The notes under the pieces were generated by a model. That model had not been told where the DNA came from. It ran no database searches and worked only from the letters and a program-made list of their open reading frames with translations. The position numbers and the translations under genes are program-made. A stretch of 64,000 nt of DNA from Adineta vaga (lineage: Eukaryota > Rotifera): contig CP075496.1 in NCBI GenBank assembly GCA_021613535.1, forward strand, positions 6,944,001 to 7,008,000, read 5' to 3'. Below are positions 27,029 through 40,829 of this stretch, in pieces (within the stretch, counting starts at the first letter, position 1; every line of letters starts with the position of its first letter).

Positions 27029-30000
27029 ATGACAACGATAAATGATGAAATCGATTTCGATTTTTCTCAATTTGATGATACTTTAATTAGTGAGAATCAA
27101 AAACAGAATTTAATTGATTATATCAACCAACTGAAAAGTCAAAAACGTTCGATAAATGATGAATTTAATCAATTTAAATCATCAACAGGTAGTAGAAATT
27201 TAACCATCATCTCTTTTTTCTTATAAAATCATTCTTTTTTGCCAATTTATTATTTTTCCAACTAAGTCAATGAACGAACGAAGGAACTAAAATTCTTCTG
27301 CATATATTTTTTCTTCTCTTGTTTGTATTTTTTGCCATTTGTATTCTTCTCTCTCACTTTCTCATCAACTCTTCTCAAAAACAATAATGATCAATATCAA
27401 TAATTATGTAAGTAAGTATCATTGCATGTTGCTAACGCTTGATTTTTCCTACGTAAAAAGTATTGATTCTATTTTTGAAAATTTCATTTTCTTTTTCCTA
27501 AAGGTAATATCAAACGACGACGTACAAAACGACAAATTTCATTACCAATGACAAATCCAGATCACACAAGTAATTTACAAACGATGATTGAAACATTAAT
27601 CTATATCGTACATGAAATCAATCTTGAACAAGTTAAGTTAACAACGACAATAAATCAATTGATTAAACGAGTTAATCAAAATGAATTATATTTAAATCAA
27701 TTAAATATGAATATTGAAACATTATATGAACAATTTCATGTAAGATATGAAATATTTTACATTTCGAGAAAAAAACAAAAGCAAAGCTTTTTCTCATCTA
27801 GACGAAACAATATTCCGAATTTGAATTAGATCCAATTGAAATTCCAAAATCCTCATCATCACTGATCGAAGATAGTAGTCAACAACCAATTGATATGAGT
27901 GTAACAGGAAATTTTTCATTGAAAACTACAAATAAAACGAATGGAAAAGCTACATCGAATAAAGTATGTAAATCTATTTAAAAAAAAAAGTTGATACCAT
28001 TATTTAATTGTTCATATCCTTTAGGAATATATTGAACTTGGTGATCCATCCATTGGTCTATCATGTCTTGTTTTAAAACGTAAATATGATCAAGTTCGTC
28101 GTCGTACAGAACTCGCTTACATTCATGGTGAAAAACGTGCAATCGGTCGTTTATTAACATTTTTAATTCGACAATTTTTTTCCAATGATGAATTACGTAA
28201 TGCTTCATTAGATGGTCGCGTACGTAATACGCAAGCATTAGCTGAAGATCGAATGTGTATTATTGATAAACATTTACAAACGATCTTTGGAATTGATTAT
28301 AATTTATATCGTATAACAAAAGATTGTGCTGAACAAGTGAACGTTGTATGTCGACATGCAAGAAATCCGAAGAATTTTTTTGATAACAATAAGAAAAATG
28401 ATTCTCATTGTAAAATCGAAATGAATCATTTAATTATGGATCAAACTGATATTATTGAGGATAAAGAATTGGATGATTATGAATCATTTCAAGAACAATT
28501 GTTTATTCAAGCAAATGGTAAAATTAGTTTAAAAGAAGAAAACTTATGTCTTCTTTTTTCTTCTTATTTTTTAGGTTTACCGTACAAATTAGATTTATCC
28601 TCCGATACATAACATAGATCAACATGGATTTACTTGATATAGATACATCTTTTCATCTTTAATAATTCTTTCTATCTACAATCTACTTGTTTTGTCTTTC
28701 ATTTCTATTTCTATACACATGTGCGTGTCTGTGTGACTTGATTCTCAAAAATTAGATATTAACCTTGCTTGATTAGTCAGTCGTTCGTTCGTTCGTTCAT
28801 TTAGACATTTTCTTCTTTTTATTTTATGTTGAGCTTGTTTGATTATTTCATTTGATTTATTTAGAACAACGATTTCATGAATTAGCACGTGAATATGATA
28901 CTGTTCGTAGTGAAGTAGTGAAACAACGTGAAATTGAAAGTCAATTACGGAATGAAAATGAACAAATACGTTAGTTATCTTCTTTTATGTTCAGAAAATT
29001 TTATAGTAAATATTTAATTTTTCAATAGAAAAAGCATCGAGTAACATTGAACAGCAGTTGACAACTGTACGACAGAATGAACAACAGCTTAATTCAAAAC
29101 TAGTTTGTTGAAAACTAATTTTGTTTTTCAAGCTTTGTAAAAACATGTTTTTTTTCTCCTAGGAATCTATTTTAGAACAAGTTCGACAATTGTCAACTGA
29201 GCGAGAACAATTGAGAAATTCAATTAATGAAAAAGAAAACGAAAACTATGAATTACAAAGTAAGTTATTTTTTGAAAAATATCCAATAAATAATGATCAT
29301 AATGAAACATCGATATTGCTCTTTCGTTTTGTAGAACAACGTGAAGCCTTAGAAGAAGAAAATCGTCAAGTACATAATACAAATCATGCTACAATTGAAC
29401 GTTTACAAGTATTGGAAACGACGACTTCTCAACTTCATGTAAATCAATGGAATAAAAACTTTATTTTAATACATGAAGAAATTTCTTTTATTCTATTTAG
29501 AGTTTGGAACTGTTATGGAATAAAGAACGTCAATTGTTTACTGATCAATTACAAACATTAGAACATTCATTAATTGAAAGCAAAAAATTAGCTATCGATC
29601 AACAAACTCAAATCATGCAAATGACTGTTCAATTAGAATCAACCGAAGGACAATCTCAAGCACAAGTTTGTCTTTTTCTTACTTCTAAAAAGAAAACAAT
29701 ACATTTGATGTATATCTTATTTTATCAATATAGAAACGTTCATTGGACATAGGTCTTGATGAAAAGAATGAAGCAATACTTAATCTCGATCGACAATTAC
29801 GAGAAAAAACACAACGAATTGAACAGGTAAGCTAAAATACTTCATCCAATGACAAAGATGATCTATTATTTGTAAAATTTGTTCAAGTTTTATTAAGAAT
29901 CGTCGCACATATATTTTTTATTTAGCTTCAAACCGATCTCCAACGAACAGTCCGTCAGATGGAAAATCAACAAATTACATCAAATAAAACCATACAATCG

Positions 30001-33000
30001 CTCAAAGTTTGTTACAAGATTATCCGATTAAAAAAAGAAAATAAAAATAAAAATTGATTTTTTTCTCAATAGACACAAATTGACGAATTAGCAAAGAAGA
30101 ATTCCATCATGAATGAAAAATATGATGAACAAAGTCAATCGTTAGTGAAAATTACTTCAGGTTAGTTTTTTTTTTGATTTAGTTAAAAAAATATTAGTAT
30201 GAATATTAATATAGAACGTGATGTGATCAAAGGAGAAATGAAAACGCTGAATGAAATGTTCGAAAAACAGTCAACGGAAAATGGTAAGTAATATATATGT
30301 CTTAACCACTGATTCCAGTTGAAGACATAGATGTTGTTCCGGTGTATGCGCGTGTTACAGGACCTGCTCCAGGTTGAAATGGACTGAATGACGAAACTGA
30401 AAAAGAATAATTGAAATTGAAATAATCTCATTTATTTTATATTTGAGAACTCACGAATTGATGAAACGAAAGAGATGCGACTGAATCGTTGTTGTGATAT
30501 GCTACCGATACTACTACCATCTCTAAATATTTCAACATTATTGAATACGAATGCAGATGGAGAAATATTGTAAAGAATTTGTTGAAGAGTAGCACCAGCT
30601 TTTGTTTGACAAAAATAGGGACATGTATTATCAAATGTGAAGATCATTTTAATGTCGTAAATAATTGTACTTAATTGACGAACATCTCTGTCCAGAGCCC
30701 TGAAAAAGAATTCATTTTCATTCAGTTATTTCCAACAACTGTCTACTGTCACTTACATGCGTTTCTTTTTACTATCAGCTCTATTTGCGATACCAACACT
30801 AAGGATAGTCACATCCTTCACTGATGGAGAATTTAAATATTGACGAATCTAAATTAGAAATTCAAATGAGCTTATTTAACACCAAGAGTTAGACGATCGA
30901 GTGGTAAGATGGAAGAATAAAATGTGAATATTTCTAAGTAGATATAGTGTTGAAAAGACTTACAATTTGACGAACTTGTTCACGGCCTGATGATCCAAAT
31001 TCACCACCAATATAGTTATTTAAATCAACTGATGATTGTCGCTTACGACCCACAGCAGTACCAGATTCAGCTTGCATCTGAGCTATCATACTTGTGTAGT
31101 TAGCTGAATGTATGAAGAAGAAAAAATCACATTGAATCTTCAAGAGAAATTATTAAGAAATGATTTACTTCGACTTAAGCCATCTGCTTTACTGGGCAAA
31201 TAAGTTGGTATAAGTGCCATAACAATAGTTAGAGCAATTGTGAACAAAATCAAACCTAAACAGCAACATCCCATAAGATATGGAAGTGAAGGATTGGTTG
31301 CGAGGTTTGCTCTACAGGAGGATATAGAGAGAAAGAGAGTAAGGAAAACATAATTCATCGATTGAATATTACCGTTTGTCTCGTGCACTATCATTTTCAG
31401 CTTCCATTTTGAATTTCAAACTGAACTATTGTCGTCCACTTACAATATTTCAGGCCCTACTGTGCTCTGAATTGCTTTGATATTGATTGAGTGTCGAAAA
31501 AACGGAAAACTAATTCTTTTATATAGAGAAGAATTTTTTGTGCTAACAAGCATAGCATTTTCATGAGAGACTCTATCGAAAAATGTCTCTTTCCCAAGCA
31601 CACCCTGCTAGTTGTTTACTCATATCGGAAAATTAAAATTCTCATTTTGCACATAGGCTAGTATCGATCACACAGTTATTTTCTTTTATGCTAATTTTTT
31701 GCTCCAACAAGTGTTTACTAAAGGAAAGTAGGCTCGTTCAAGGTGTATCTATGACTATTTTTTTATCATGGTCCATTAATAAATGTTAGCATTTCATTAA
31801 GAAATATTTTTCTCTTTTCATATGGACGTTTTCGATTAAAAGAAGAGAAGACAACAGTTGCATGAAATGAAGTGCCTATTTGATATCAATCATTCGATCT
31901 AAAATTATATTATGTCAATGTACGTATATAATAGACGTCATTCTAACAAATATTTAGTTTTATGCTTGCTGAAGTCATGAATGTTTATAGGACTTCGATC
32001 AGGTTTCGTTTCTTTTTTGACAAATTATATAAGGGAAACTTACCTTTCATTTTCACAATGAATCAAAGTTGATACCTAGGTACTCATGATTCGTTATTTT
32101 CATTATTTGAAATTGAATTTTAAATGAGTAATTGTTCGCCTTTCATATGCGATAGTCTCCACAATAGTTAAGTCTAAAATGAAGAAACTAGATGCGCATG
32201 GTAGAAATAAATTGTACGATATTTCAAAGTTTATCAAATACTTTTCTAAGGTGTCAGAAGACGAAAGGAAATACTAATGGGTTCATTTTTATTGCTAGCA
32301 GGTCGATATTTAACATCGCTTCATGATTAAATTGCAGTCATTTTATTAAAAAGACTCTACAGATGGACAACATTTGTGTCACTAGTAGATATCTTTTAGT
32401 TTTATATTTTGATTTTATTGAATGATTAACGTAGATACAAATGGAGGATGTGTTCAAATCGAAATAGTTTTATTTTGTTATTGAAAACATTTCATTTTCT
32501 ATTTGAGCAATAACAAATTGAAGGGCATGCATGTTTGTCATTGATGAGATGGACACTCTATTTCTAGAAAATTAATTGATATAATTACCATGAGCAATTA
32601 ATGAAAGAATCATGACTTTTTAAAACAAACGATGAAGACGTAGTTATAAAATCTAAACGTATTGTCAATAATAAAAATGTAAAGACAAGCTTGATCATTA
32701 TGATAAGTCTTTCAATTAATTATTTTCGTAAAATCATCAGTGTAGTATTCATCTGAATGAGATGACTAGTACTATTCACATATATTTGTATTTTAAATTT
32801 CAAGGCTAAATATTTGATTTGTTGTTCCATAAGTATATGAACTTGTTCCATCATGCACACAGATGCCTCATAGAATTGTGGTTATTGTTCGCGACTTGAC
32901 TATTATATCTATAGGAATAAAACATAAAAATGTTTTCCTATATCTATCTAAAAGAAATGAATTCAAGCAACAACATAAATCTCATTTATTTGTTTAGAAC

Positions 33001-36000
33001 AAACGATTCGTCGATTACAAGATGAACTGGATAATACTACACAATTACTTGAATCAATTCGTAGTAAAGGTAAGCTATAATTCTATTTCATTATTTTTTT
33101 CTATTTATAGTTCATAGGTGCTGATTTGACTCAATTGACAAATTTTCTTGATGGTACACTCAATCATATTCGTTCAACTGATTCATCAACACCAACCTCT
33201 GCATCGACACCAACCGGAACGACGGTATTAACATTTAGACAAAAAAGAAACGACATCATTCACTTTTGTTTTCTTCTCTAACTAGAATTGTCCAGAATGT
33301 CGTCAACTAAAGAGTGCACTTGTACTAGAATTAACTGGTAAAGAACGTTTTCGATTTGGCTATGAACAACTTTCATCGGTATGTATAAAGAAAAATGAAA
33401 AAGATCAATAAAAAAAACTAAAACATGATTTGTTGATGTAGATGGTCAAAGAAGCAGCACCAATTCTTCGACGACAAAAACAAGATTATGAAGCGTCCTT
33501 CGAAGTTATTGCTAAATTAACAAGTGAATTAAATGAAGCTCGAAAAGTAAAGCACATGAGTTTTATTGAGAAGTTAACTGTTCATTTCTGTTTATTGTCT
33601 AGGAATTGTCTGAATTGCAACATTTATCTGGAGATAGTATCGAAAATTATCGATATATTCAACGAGAAAATCAATTTTTAGTCAATGATAACAAATCTTT
33701 AGCTACCAAGGTAGATATTTTATAAGAATAAAAAAGAATTAACGTATTCCTGGTCTCTAGATTCAAGTTCTTCTGTCTGAAATCGAAGAATTACGTACAG
33801 GTAAACGTTTACCAGAACGTGAATCATCATCTGAATATGATCCAAATCAACAAGTACCATTAACATTTCGGTAACTATATGACTTTTAATCTTCTTTATA
33901 TATCAAAATACGAATTTTTTTCTTTTTGTAAAAAATAGAAACGTCGTTGAACTTCAACATGTTAATCAAAAATTAGATAGATTAGTACGTGAAATGCGTG
34001 CACAAAGTAATACAGATGATGAAGATTTGCATCGAACAAGATTTGATGAACTTAAAAAAGATCATCAACAACAACAAGAAAAATTAAAAGAAACAAGAAA
34101 TCAATTGGATGGTTTAGAAACACAAGTTTGTTAAATTTTAAGTAGAAAGAAAAAATATATGCATGATTTCTCGTTCATTTTAGATGGCATCACTTATACA
34201 AGAACGAGATTTTCTTCGTTTATTAGTGTCACGTTCATCATCATCACAATTGGTAACGAATGATACTTATTCTCATACAGAATTTCATGAATAAATATCT
34301 TTCTTTTAGACTTCATCTTCCAATCCATCTGTAGATACTCATCAATTAGAAAACTTTCGTGATCAAGCCAATCGTTTACAAGAAAAAATTGAAATTCTGA
34401 CGAAAAAAAATTCCCAATTAACCACTGAAAAAGACGATCTTATGAGGTAAATTATTCACATCTATCTTTCTTTTATTCTTAAGATATGATTTTCTTAGGA
34501 CATCAAATGAAAAAGTTCGTTCAATTCAATATGAACTTTTAACAGCACGTACAGAAGTTGAACAAATGACTGAAAAAGTATGATTAATTCTTTTTTCGTA
34601 TAGAAAAGAAATTTCGATAATATTTTGCTAGTTGAATTTAATTCACGATGAACAAGCAACAAATCGATTAACAATTGCTTCACTTCGAACAGAAATTAAT
34701 GGTTGGCAAGAACGACATAATATGTTAGTACAAATTCGAAATAAACAAGAACAACAATATTTCAATGTTTTATCTGTATGTTGAAATTTTCCTTATAAAA
34801 CTCAAGAAATATCTTCGAATTCTATTTTAGGAATTGCGTCAATTAAAGGATGAAAAAGCTTCATTAGACTGTCGTTTAAATACTTTAGGAAATGAACGTA
34901 AATTTGATTCTATTAAATGTGAACAATTGGAAAATGAATGTATGTTATTAAAAAGTGAAATCAATAAAAATGATCAAATTCAACCAGTTATTGAAAAACT
35001 TCAGGTACAACCTCAATGATAAACAAAACGTTTCTCATCGATGATGTTTTGTTTTTAGATTTTAGCAGAATTTACTAAAGAAAAAACGAAAGCAATGTTC
35101 GAAGCAAAATTAAATGATTTAACTGCACAAAATGAAGAACTCCGTCAACGAATTGAGCAGAATGAACGTGAAAAAGAATTAACAGAACGTACATATCAAT
35201 CACGTTTAGATGAATTTGTACAAAATCTTCAACAAGAAAAAACAAATAATTCAGAAATGCGTACAAAATTTCTTGGCGAAAAGGAAAAAACAGAACAATT
35301 ACAACGACAAGTACAATTTCCTTACCTTTTTCTATTTGATTTTCGTCGACTTATTCATTTTTAGTTACATGAAATTGAATTGAAAGCAAATGCAAATACA
35401 AATCCAAAGACTGGTATGATAAAGAACAATCAATTGACAAAAGAAAACTTGTTTGTTTCTATTTCTCTCTCTATAGATTTTGAACAACAACTAGGAGATT
35501 ATGAAAAAGAAATCAAATTGCTTCGAGTTAAACTTGATGCAGCTAATAATGAATTAGAATGTAGGATAATAACTTGAAAAAAAAAGAGAAACAATTTAGA
35601 TATATTCGAATGTTGATTTATTTAGTGAAACAAACAGTCATTCAATCAAATATTGATAATACGAATCAATTAAATGTTAATGAACAAAAAGCCACTGAAG
35701 AACTTGAGAAAATCAAACAAGTAAAGTTTGATTAAACTTCTTCTATTTAGTTAACTTGGCTTTTACTTTAGGAATATACACAAAAATCGTATGATTACGA
35801 AAATGAAATCGAAAGACTTAAACAAGGTGAGAAAAGTCTGCTGTTCAGTTAGATATTTATAGGTAAATGAAAATCTTTTCAGAAATTCTAAATCATCAAT
35901 CAATTATTAATCAAAATGAAGAAAATCTACGTTCGTTAAATGATCATCTTCAAGCAATTAATGATCAACATCAAATCGAAGTATAAAACATATTTTTCTT

Positions 36001-39000
36001 CGTACAACTTTCATTTATTCATTCATATTTTTTAGTTAACACAATCGAATGAACGGTATGAACAAGTTATTACTGAAAAAAATCATACTTTAGAACAATT
36101 ACAAAATGTGGAACAATCTCTTGCTGAAAATGAGCAGTTGAAAGAAAAATTAAATCAAGTAATTGATTTCTGTTGAGAAAAAAATTATGAAACTTTAAAC
36201 ATTTTTATTCAGTTTGAATCAACAATTCAACAACAAGAAAGCAATTATAATGAATTAGAACAACGTTATAATGAACTTTCACAACAAATGAACAACTTAC
36301 AAAATGACAATGAACGATTACTTGAACAAATTCAACAATATGAAGCAACGCTTGTACAAAAAGATGATATGTTTAAAGTTCAACAAGATCTTACACAACA
36401 AGTTGAACAACGTTATGCAGAATTAGAAGAGAAACATAGAGAACAACATACTTTAATGATGAAGGTATGCAATTGAACTGACCTAATATTAATCTATTGA
36501 AAGTTATGTTGATTATTTTTAGTTATCAACACATTTAGCTGCTAAAGAAAGCGAAACAATGGCTTCAACTACAGATTCATCAGTTAATGAGACATGGAAT
36601 AGTATATTAGCAACTAATAAGTAAGAATGTGTATTGATCAAATGATAATTTCTTCATATTCGTTATTTTATTTTATTTTTCAGTTATGTTCGTGTTGAAA
36701 ATGCTCGTTTAACTGACGATGTTGAACGTATTCGTTTGGAAAATGCTCATCTAAATGAACGTAATAATACATTAGAACAAACGTATATGAATGATCAACA
36801 AACGATTGATGAACTTTCTTCAAAAAATGAAGCATTACAAGCATTACAAGATCGTTTTGATAATGATCAACAACATATTAACGAATTGCAGTCAAAATGT
36901 CAATCATACGAACAAGAAAAACAAAATCATCAACAAGAAAATCAAACTTTTCAAACAACAATTGAACAATTAAATCAACAGAAACAATTATTAAATAATC
37001 AAGTTAAACAATCGGAAGAAAAAGCTCGTTCTAAAGACGAACAATTAACTGTGAAAACAGCTGAAATGTATGTAGACATAAACACTTTTAATTGAACAAT
37101 TATATTCTCTATTTCTTCTTGAAGAGAACGACAAAGACGAGAAATGGAAGATCTCAAAGGAAATGTTAAAAAACTCGAAAATGACAATCAAGAATTGAAA
37201 CAAATGACTACTAAAGTATATGATTGATAGTTTCAAATTGAAAATCTATCTTCATTTTTTTATATTAGTTGAGAAATATTGCTATCAAATATCGATCAAC
37301 TGCGACTGCTGCTGCTGCCACAGCTACAACTACATCTAATACTTCCACAACTAATCTACATCGTCAGCAGATACAGATGATCTATTGAATACTGGATCCA
37401 TAGATGTAACATCTGCAGCTCCAGTTACTGCAGAAGCAAATAAAGTATTTTTCTAGAAAATAGAGAAACGAAAAGGTGAAACGAATTAAACTTTATTTAG
37501 AATCGACCATTACCTGTTGATTTATCGGAAAAAATGGCTAAACTTCGTGAGGCACTTTTAGCAGCACGAACCCGAATAACAGCGCAACAGATTCGTATAA
37601 CTCAAATGACAAATGAATTAGCACGTGCCAAACAAGCTCATATATCAACTGATTTAACAGGTTAGATTTCGATCAAAATTTTTGTCATTTTATAAATATT
37701 CATCTTTATGATTGGTATATTTTGTAGAAGTCCATGCGCTTGTTGATAGTATTCGACAAACTTATGAGACTGAACTCAATGAACTGCAACATATTATTCA
37801 TTTATTTGATACGACCGATTCTAGTGAACATATGGCAGAAATAATACGATTACGAAAGAAAATTGAAGAATTAACAGCAAATAAGGTAAACAGTTATTTG
37901 AATTTTAATGAGCGACGATTGAATGTATGCCGAAATGAAATTTCTATTTCTTAGCCAACAACATCATCATCTATGATTACTTCATCGACTACTAAACAAT
38001 CAGAAGATGTCACACCCAAACCGACTCGTCCACAAGCATTTGCTGCTCCAATGACACAGTATATTTTCATTTGAATATCTATTACTCATTAAGATTTTTA
38101 AATAAATAGAGATCAACCAGCTATCTCTCGCGTCGCTCCAATGGCACCAGCAACAGGTCGTCAAATTGGAGTTGCTATACCGATGACAGCATCAGCAACA
38201 TCTACTGTTACTAGTGCACCTTTATGGACTACCACGCCCACAACTGAAACAGCTAGTGCACGTATGTATTATCAATATGTTTTTGTATGATATATTCTTA
38301 ACCTGTTTTATTTTGTCAAATAATAAAAATAGAAGCGACAACTCCAATTGAACATCCTACTACTCAAATAACAACACCCGCTGGTGTTAATTTGATAATG
38401 AAACGTACACGAACTGATGATTCTGATCACAAGTAAATACACAAATACATCCAGATATACAAGAGATATCTATTTATTATTATTTCTAGATCAACAGAGT
38501 CAACAATGAAACGAACTAAAGCAGAAACAGAGGTGAATACAAACATCATATCTCAACAGATTTTATACAAAACATGCGTAATATATAATGAAACACCTGT
38601 TTACTTCTATCAAAACAGCATATTTCTATAAACAAGTGACTTACAGAAAAGATGTTCTGAAACTAAAAACATATGAAAGAGTTCGACGTGTATCCTATTC
38701 CTCCTACTCGACTTATTTCGATAATAATTAAAAATGGCAAAAGAAATGATAATTGAATTGTAGTTTTAGTCCATAGAATTAAAAAATTGATCTTTTCTGT
38801 TATAGACCACACCATTGATTGCTCATGTTGAACCTCAAGTACGTGAACAACAGCGGCAAATTCCTGTTCAAGTAAATCTTTTTTTTTCTATTTCATAACT
38901 TTTCTATTTCATTTTCCGTTTGTTTCTCAGGAACAGCAACACAACCACCGCCACAAGAAATTATGGAATCAAGTAAGTTGTTCAATAATCAACATTAAAA

Positions 39001-39687
39001 GAAAATGAATCTCTTCTTTTAACTATTGTTAGATGTTATGGAACCGTCACGAACAGATGTGGTATGAATTTAATCTTTCAACAGCAAACGTGTTATCTGA
39101 TATAATGTATAAATATTTAATTTTAGGTACCAGTTGATAATGAAGCAATTGCTACTTCTATTGAAGAAATAACCTCGAATGAACAAAGTAATAATTCTAT
39201 CTTTTTGATCAGATATAATTCTTAATTTTTTTTTGTTCTAGTAATGGAAGTTGATACTCGATTGAATACTCCACCTGCAAGTGTTGTTGCACCTGGGGAG
39301 ACAACAACAGCTACGACGACGACGACAATGACAGTCGACGCAACCAATGTGACAGTCACGGAGCAAACAACTGATCAACGTCGTGATATTTCACTTATTG
39401 TTTATGATGTTCAATCAATTCCAACTATTGGTGGTGGTAGTGCTGGCAGTGTTGGTGGTGGAGCGACTCCACCCAATCGTGGTGGGGTCGGTCGACAACG
39501 TCCTTTTTCCAGTAGTATGTTATTTGAAAACATCATGGATGAAACATTTCAATTTCATAATTACTTTTTTGTTTTAGTTTCAGGTACTCGACGCCCATGG
39601 CCAGCACGCGGTAGTGGTATCGGTGGTGGAAGAGGAGGTTTAGGTGGACGTGGGATTGGCGGTGCTGGACCACCTGCTCGTCAATAA
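27029..39687 (+). CDS. TPR: Nucleoprotein TPR, nuclear-basket coiled-coil nucleoporin
   Basis: First exon 27029-27188; the next in-phase exon is 28865-28969. Together they match the TPR N-terminus (NQFKSS joined to TEQRFHELAREY). About 44 further exons follow, including 29029-29102, 29163-29259, 29335-29438, 29501-29665, 30215-30283, 32998-33069, 33442-33546, 33761-33870, 33939-34125, 34184-34252, 34831-35004, 35059-35310, 36213-36464, 36684-37067, 37501-37660, 39242-39514 and 39584-39687. Total is about 1,820 residues (human 2,363). Diagnostic segments are KEAAPILRRQKQDYEA, IQVLLSEIEELR, FRNVVELQHVNQKL and IQERDFLRLLVS. Order: a long coiled coil up to about 37.9 kb, a Pro/Thr/Ser-rich region with a basic KRTR patch, then a Gly-Arg tail (RRPWPARGSG, GGRGGLGGRG). 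TPR forms the nuclear basket and docks export and checkpoint factors. Introns 1 and 10 hold other genes. Two phase conflicts in the 3' part are described in findings. Confidence 0.9.
27387..28612 (+). CDS. BEN-domain-like protein nested in TPR intron 1
   Basis: Proposed exons are 27387-27411 (MINI start, strong GTAAGT donor), 27504-27739, 27802-27963, 28025-28517 and 28575-28612, all in phase, about 317 residues. Near the start is a nuclear-localisation-type patch KRRRTKRQ; residues about 30-85 form a coiled coil; the second half (LGDPSIGLSCLVL ... IGRLLTFLIRQFFSNDELRNASLDGR ... IIDKHLQTIFG ... VNVVCRHARN) has the helix and Leu pattern of a BEN domain, a DNA- or chromatin-binding module. BEN is my reading of the pattern, not proven. 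Exon 27504-27739 is also in phase with TPR exon 1, so a transcript starting on TPR exon 1 is possible. The whole gene sits between TPR exons 1 and 2. Confidence 0.6.
30302..31407 (-). CDS. One-pass membrane protein nested antisense in TPR intron 10
   Basis: Six exons (31373-31407, 31169-31311, 30964-31103, 30757-30848, 30455-30699, 30302-30396) are phase-consistent and give 249 residues. A short charged N-terminus is followed by one strong hydrophobic segment, about residues 23-47 (LMGCCCLGLILFTIALTIVMAL), giving probable type II topology. The outer part includes GREQVRQIIRQYLNSPSV, then VTILSVGIANRAD and MIFTFDN, which resembles the C-terminal half of a von Willebrand A fold (helix, strand VxxVGIG-like, terminal strand). 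The usual MIDAS start (DxSxS) is not visible, so this is at most a partial or degenerate domain. The tail is Pro/Gly/Thr/Ser rich. Family not recognised. All exons lie within one TPR intron on the opposite strand. Confidence 0.65.
31408..32997. other. Rest of TPR intron 10 (1.6 kb)
   Basis: AT-rich sequence between the start of the nested antisense gene and TPR exon 11 (32998). It should include the nested gene's promoter. No coding signal seen. Confidence 0.5.
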
Positions 39688-40385
39688 ACATTCAAATTTT
39701 TTTTTCTTTATGTGATTCTGTTATTATGCTAAATGTATAATCTGTAGTATGTGTATTTACAATCTTTTTCTGTCTCATTTATCATTTATTCACTTGGATT
39801 TGTTCATATCAGCGTAAAACTATGATGTTCTACATTGAAATACAAATTATGTTAAATCTAAATAATATCTCTTTTAATGACATTGTGTATTGTTTGAAAT
39901 ATCGATGTCATTTTGTATTTTATGACGTGTAAAGTTACCAATACTACTATTTGATATAGACTGCATTCAAAAAGGCTACCTCAGATGAGAACACATGTTC
40001 AATACAAACTTTGTCGATTACTTTCAGAGTCAATTCAAAGCACTCGCTATATATTCTTTCTGTTTTTATCAAAGAGAAAAAGTGAATCCCGGCTTTTAAA
40101 ATTGGTATTGGATAATAGTCAAACTCCATCGAAATTAATCTTAATTCACATAAATTGTAAAGCTGAAAGAAGCTTTCATTTTCTAACAAGCATTAGAAAA
40201 TTCTTGTCTGAAAAACCGATGATTTACTACTACTTCATGTATTTTGTTTTTTGAATGTAGAAAGAAACAGAAAAAAAAAGAAATAATAAAGGAAACACGG
40301 ACAGGATAGGTATGATCAAAGTAAACTGACGACTAGGAAACTTATATTTGATGTCGTCTAATAGTAATAGAAGGATATTCTAATG
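39688..40385. other. Convergent 3' spacer after TPR
   Basis: Between the TPR stop and the 3' end of the small mitochondrial-type gene. Open frames here lack support and are AT-driven. Confidence 0.5.
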
Positions 40386-40829
40386 TTATTTTGCTCCAGT
40401 TGCATCATCATATTTTGAACCTGGAAAATCTTCATGTCCGATAAGATGATATGGAGGTGTATTCAATGCACCTGCTCTTGGTACAATTACTGTTCGTAAA
40501 TATATATATGCTAATACAATACTAATAATTCCACCAGCAAGTACTTTATTATAATGAGCTTGTTTTTGTCCATTGATTTCTTGCCAACTACCTTCTGGTT
40601 TTGGTAACCAATCAAGTGTTGCTTTATGTTCCCATAAACGATTATAGAGTGTTTTATATGTATCATGATGATGATCATGATGATGATCTGCTTCATGATG
40701 ACCACCGTGTTGTACTTCGCTGCTACCATGACTTTTATGACGACGAGAATCCATCATGGGAAGATTACTTGTAATCGTAGCACGTTTAACAACATTGACT
40801 ACATTTGGCTTTAAAACACGTGCCAACAT
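40386..40829 (-). CDS. Small mitochondrial-type membrane protein, prag01 (deltamethrin-resistance) domain-like
   Basis: Single exon, 147 residues. The N-terminus (MLARVLKPNVVNVVKRATITSN) is a basic, acid-free, amphipathic presequence typical of mitochondrial import. A His/Asp-rich linker follows (about residues 41-57). The block WLPKPEGSWQEINGQKQAHYNKVLAGG followed by one hydrophobic segment (residues about 96-113) resembles the short domain of insect prag01 deltamethrin-resistance proteins, which share a PxGSWQE motif, a basic stretch and a TM helix. The C-terminal tail (PPYHLIGHEDFPGSKY) is extra. Function of the family is poorly known; a respiratory-chain assembly or inner-membrane role is only a guess. 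The His-rich linker could bind metal. A second frame over the same bases is a shadow. Confidence 0.6.
   Translation of the reverse strand: MLARVLKPNVVNVVKRATITSNLPMMDSRRHKSHGSSEVQHGGHHEADHHHDHHHDTYKTLYNRLWEHKATLDWLPKPEGSWQEINGQKQAHYNKVLAGGIISIVLAYIYLRTVIVPRAGALNTPPYHLIGHEDFPGSKYDDATGAK

Noticed and set aside
28560-28612. Unspliced ending of the BEN-like gene
   Set aside because: The frame stays open without the last intron, but a 57-nt GT-AG intron (28518-28574) of typical size fits better; the C-terminus is the same either way.
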